64,000 nt of DNA from Syngnathus acus (Eukaryota > Chordata > Actinopteri > Syngnathiformes > Syngnathidae): contig NC_051089.1 in assembly GCF_901709675.1 (NCBI RefSeq), forward strand, positions 16,922,008 to 16,986,007, in the 5' to 3' direction. The notes beneath the pieces are model-generated. The model saw only the letters and a program-made list of their open reading frames with translations, did no database searches and was not told the origin of the DNA. Positions 63,401-64,000 of this stretch are shown piece after piece; position 1 is the stretch's first letter; each line of letters opens with the position of its first letter. The position numbers and the translations under genes were made by a program.

Positions 63401-64000
63401 CCTGTCAACATGGCAGTTTTTACATTAATGGCTGCGTGATGAGTTGCTGCTCCTCATCGGACTGAATTCTCCTCTCCCATTAATCCCAAAGGGCAGTTTT
63501 TCGCCTTGTGCTTCTTTTGCGGTACAAATCGGGCATCCAGACTTCACCGCCGATTATCCCCCTTGACAGAGGTGCAGAGCTAGGTGACAAAGGTAAGTTG
63601 ATGTCAACTCTGCTCTTTTGTGCTTGACATTTTGACGACATTTATAACCCCCACACCCCCTTGAAAAATATGGTAACATGCATCCGTCACACTTACATAC
63701 AAGCCAATAGGAGGTGACCCAGCGAGATGTCAAAGACAGTTCCTTTTGTGCACAGATGATGGAAGTGTGGAGCAGCAAGACAACAGCTGCTTTGTGGGCC
63801 AGAGGACAGGCCGTGTCATCAGATCACTGGGCAGCGGTGAGCAGTGGTGAAACTTCAAAGACAAAATTGTGTGTCATAAACAGCAAGTAGTTTGCGATAT
63901 GAAGACTAGTTTAGTTTAGTTAGTGTCAAAATTCTTGTCGACAGAGGAGCATATATCAATTTTTGTGTAGTAGCATCAGAGGTTGTTGCTTGGTGCTCAC
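60433..64000 (+). CDS. pex16: Peroxisomal membrane biogenesis factor PEX16, 5' part
   Basis: Six exons lie in the window: 60433-60565, 60685-60720, 62637-62713, 63239-63372, 63492-63592, 63756-63836, in phase throughout, about 187 residues; the gene runs off the right edge. Family features: [65 protein letters not shown] and [12 protein letters not shown], very close to what I know of mammalian PEX16. PEX16 is an integral peroxisomal/ER membrane protein that helps PEX3 recruit membrane proteins. The human protein is about 336 residues, so roughly half is here. The start ATG has A at -3 and opens the head-to-head pair with cars1. Confidence 0.95.
61055..61250 (+). repeat. Decayed L2-like repeat in pex16 intron
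   Basis: GTGAATGTGAGTGTGA, CCAAGCTGGGACAG and GACGGATGG occur in the order expected for the L2-like tail of the SINE at 58803-59169, but the match is poor. Confidence 0.45.

Overview
This is a 64 kb piece of a ray-finned (teleost) fish nuclear genome. Three things point to this: intron-containing vertebrate genes with teleost-like proteins, a dense load of fish-type repeats (a GATG-tailed RTE-clade LINE of the Rex3 type, hAT, Tigger-like and other TA-flanked MITEs, a tRNA-derived SINE with an L2-like tail), and large tRNA clusters. There are no bacterial features. Exons below were assembled by hand from splice sites, reading frame and remembered family proteins; no alignment was run.

Layout. 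1-7 kb: a TA-flanked MITE and two minus-strand exons of a THAP-like zinc-finger gene, apparently decayed. 7.0-22.9 kb: complete 13-exon lctl (lactase-like / gamma-klotho, 568 aa) on the minus strand. Its 10.2-kb sixth intron holds a Rex3-like LINE with perfect 15-bp target duplications and a 6.6-kb endogenous retrovirus. The provirus has LTRs that I read as identical, a tRNA-Phe-type primer binding site, a shortened gag, a pol lacking protease and reverse transcriptase, and an open env. 24.9-26.9 kb: a complete six-exon secreted lipocalin (orosomucoid-like). 27.5-28.8 kb: two MITEs side by side. 29.2-33.0 kb: a complete beta/gamma-crystallin with one Greek-key motif per exon. 33.6-36.4 kb: ccnb2 (cyclin B2), minus strand, with an unclear N-terminal exon. 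37.2-39.7 kb: a second Rex3-like LINE. 40.2-45.0 kb: a small-RNA cluster with a U2 snRNA-like gene, five initiator tRNA-Met genes in an approximately 435-bp tandem array with a two-unit higher-order structure, one intact tRNA-Leu(TAG) and two broken tRNA-Leu copies, one of them split by a hAT MITE. 46.4-47.5 kb: tandem repeats and a LINE fragment. 48.8-60.1 kb: 23-exon cars1 (cytosolic cysteinyl-tRNA synthetase), minus strand. It starts 288 bp from pex16 (60.4 kb to the right edge, plus strand, incomplete), so the two probably share a divergent promoter.

The protein genes are independent: an eye/membrane klotho relative, a plasma-type lipocalin, a lens crystallin, a mitotic cyclin, an aminoacyl-tRNA synthetase and a peroxisome membrane factor. 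lctl and ccnb2 are, from memory, both on human 15q22, and cars1 and pex16 both on human 11p, so the linkage looks ancestral. I found no wholly new system. The best leads are the defective but young-looking provirus with an open env, the initiator-tRNA array with its nested insertions, two one-base gaps in a cars1 exon, and the odd N-terminus of ccnb2.
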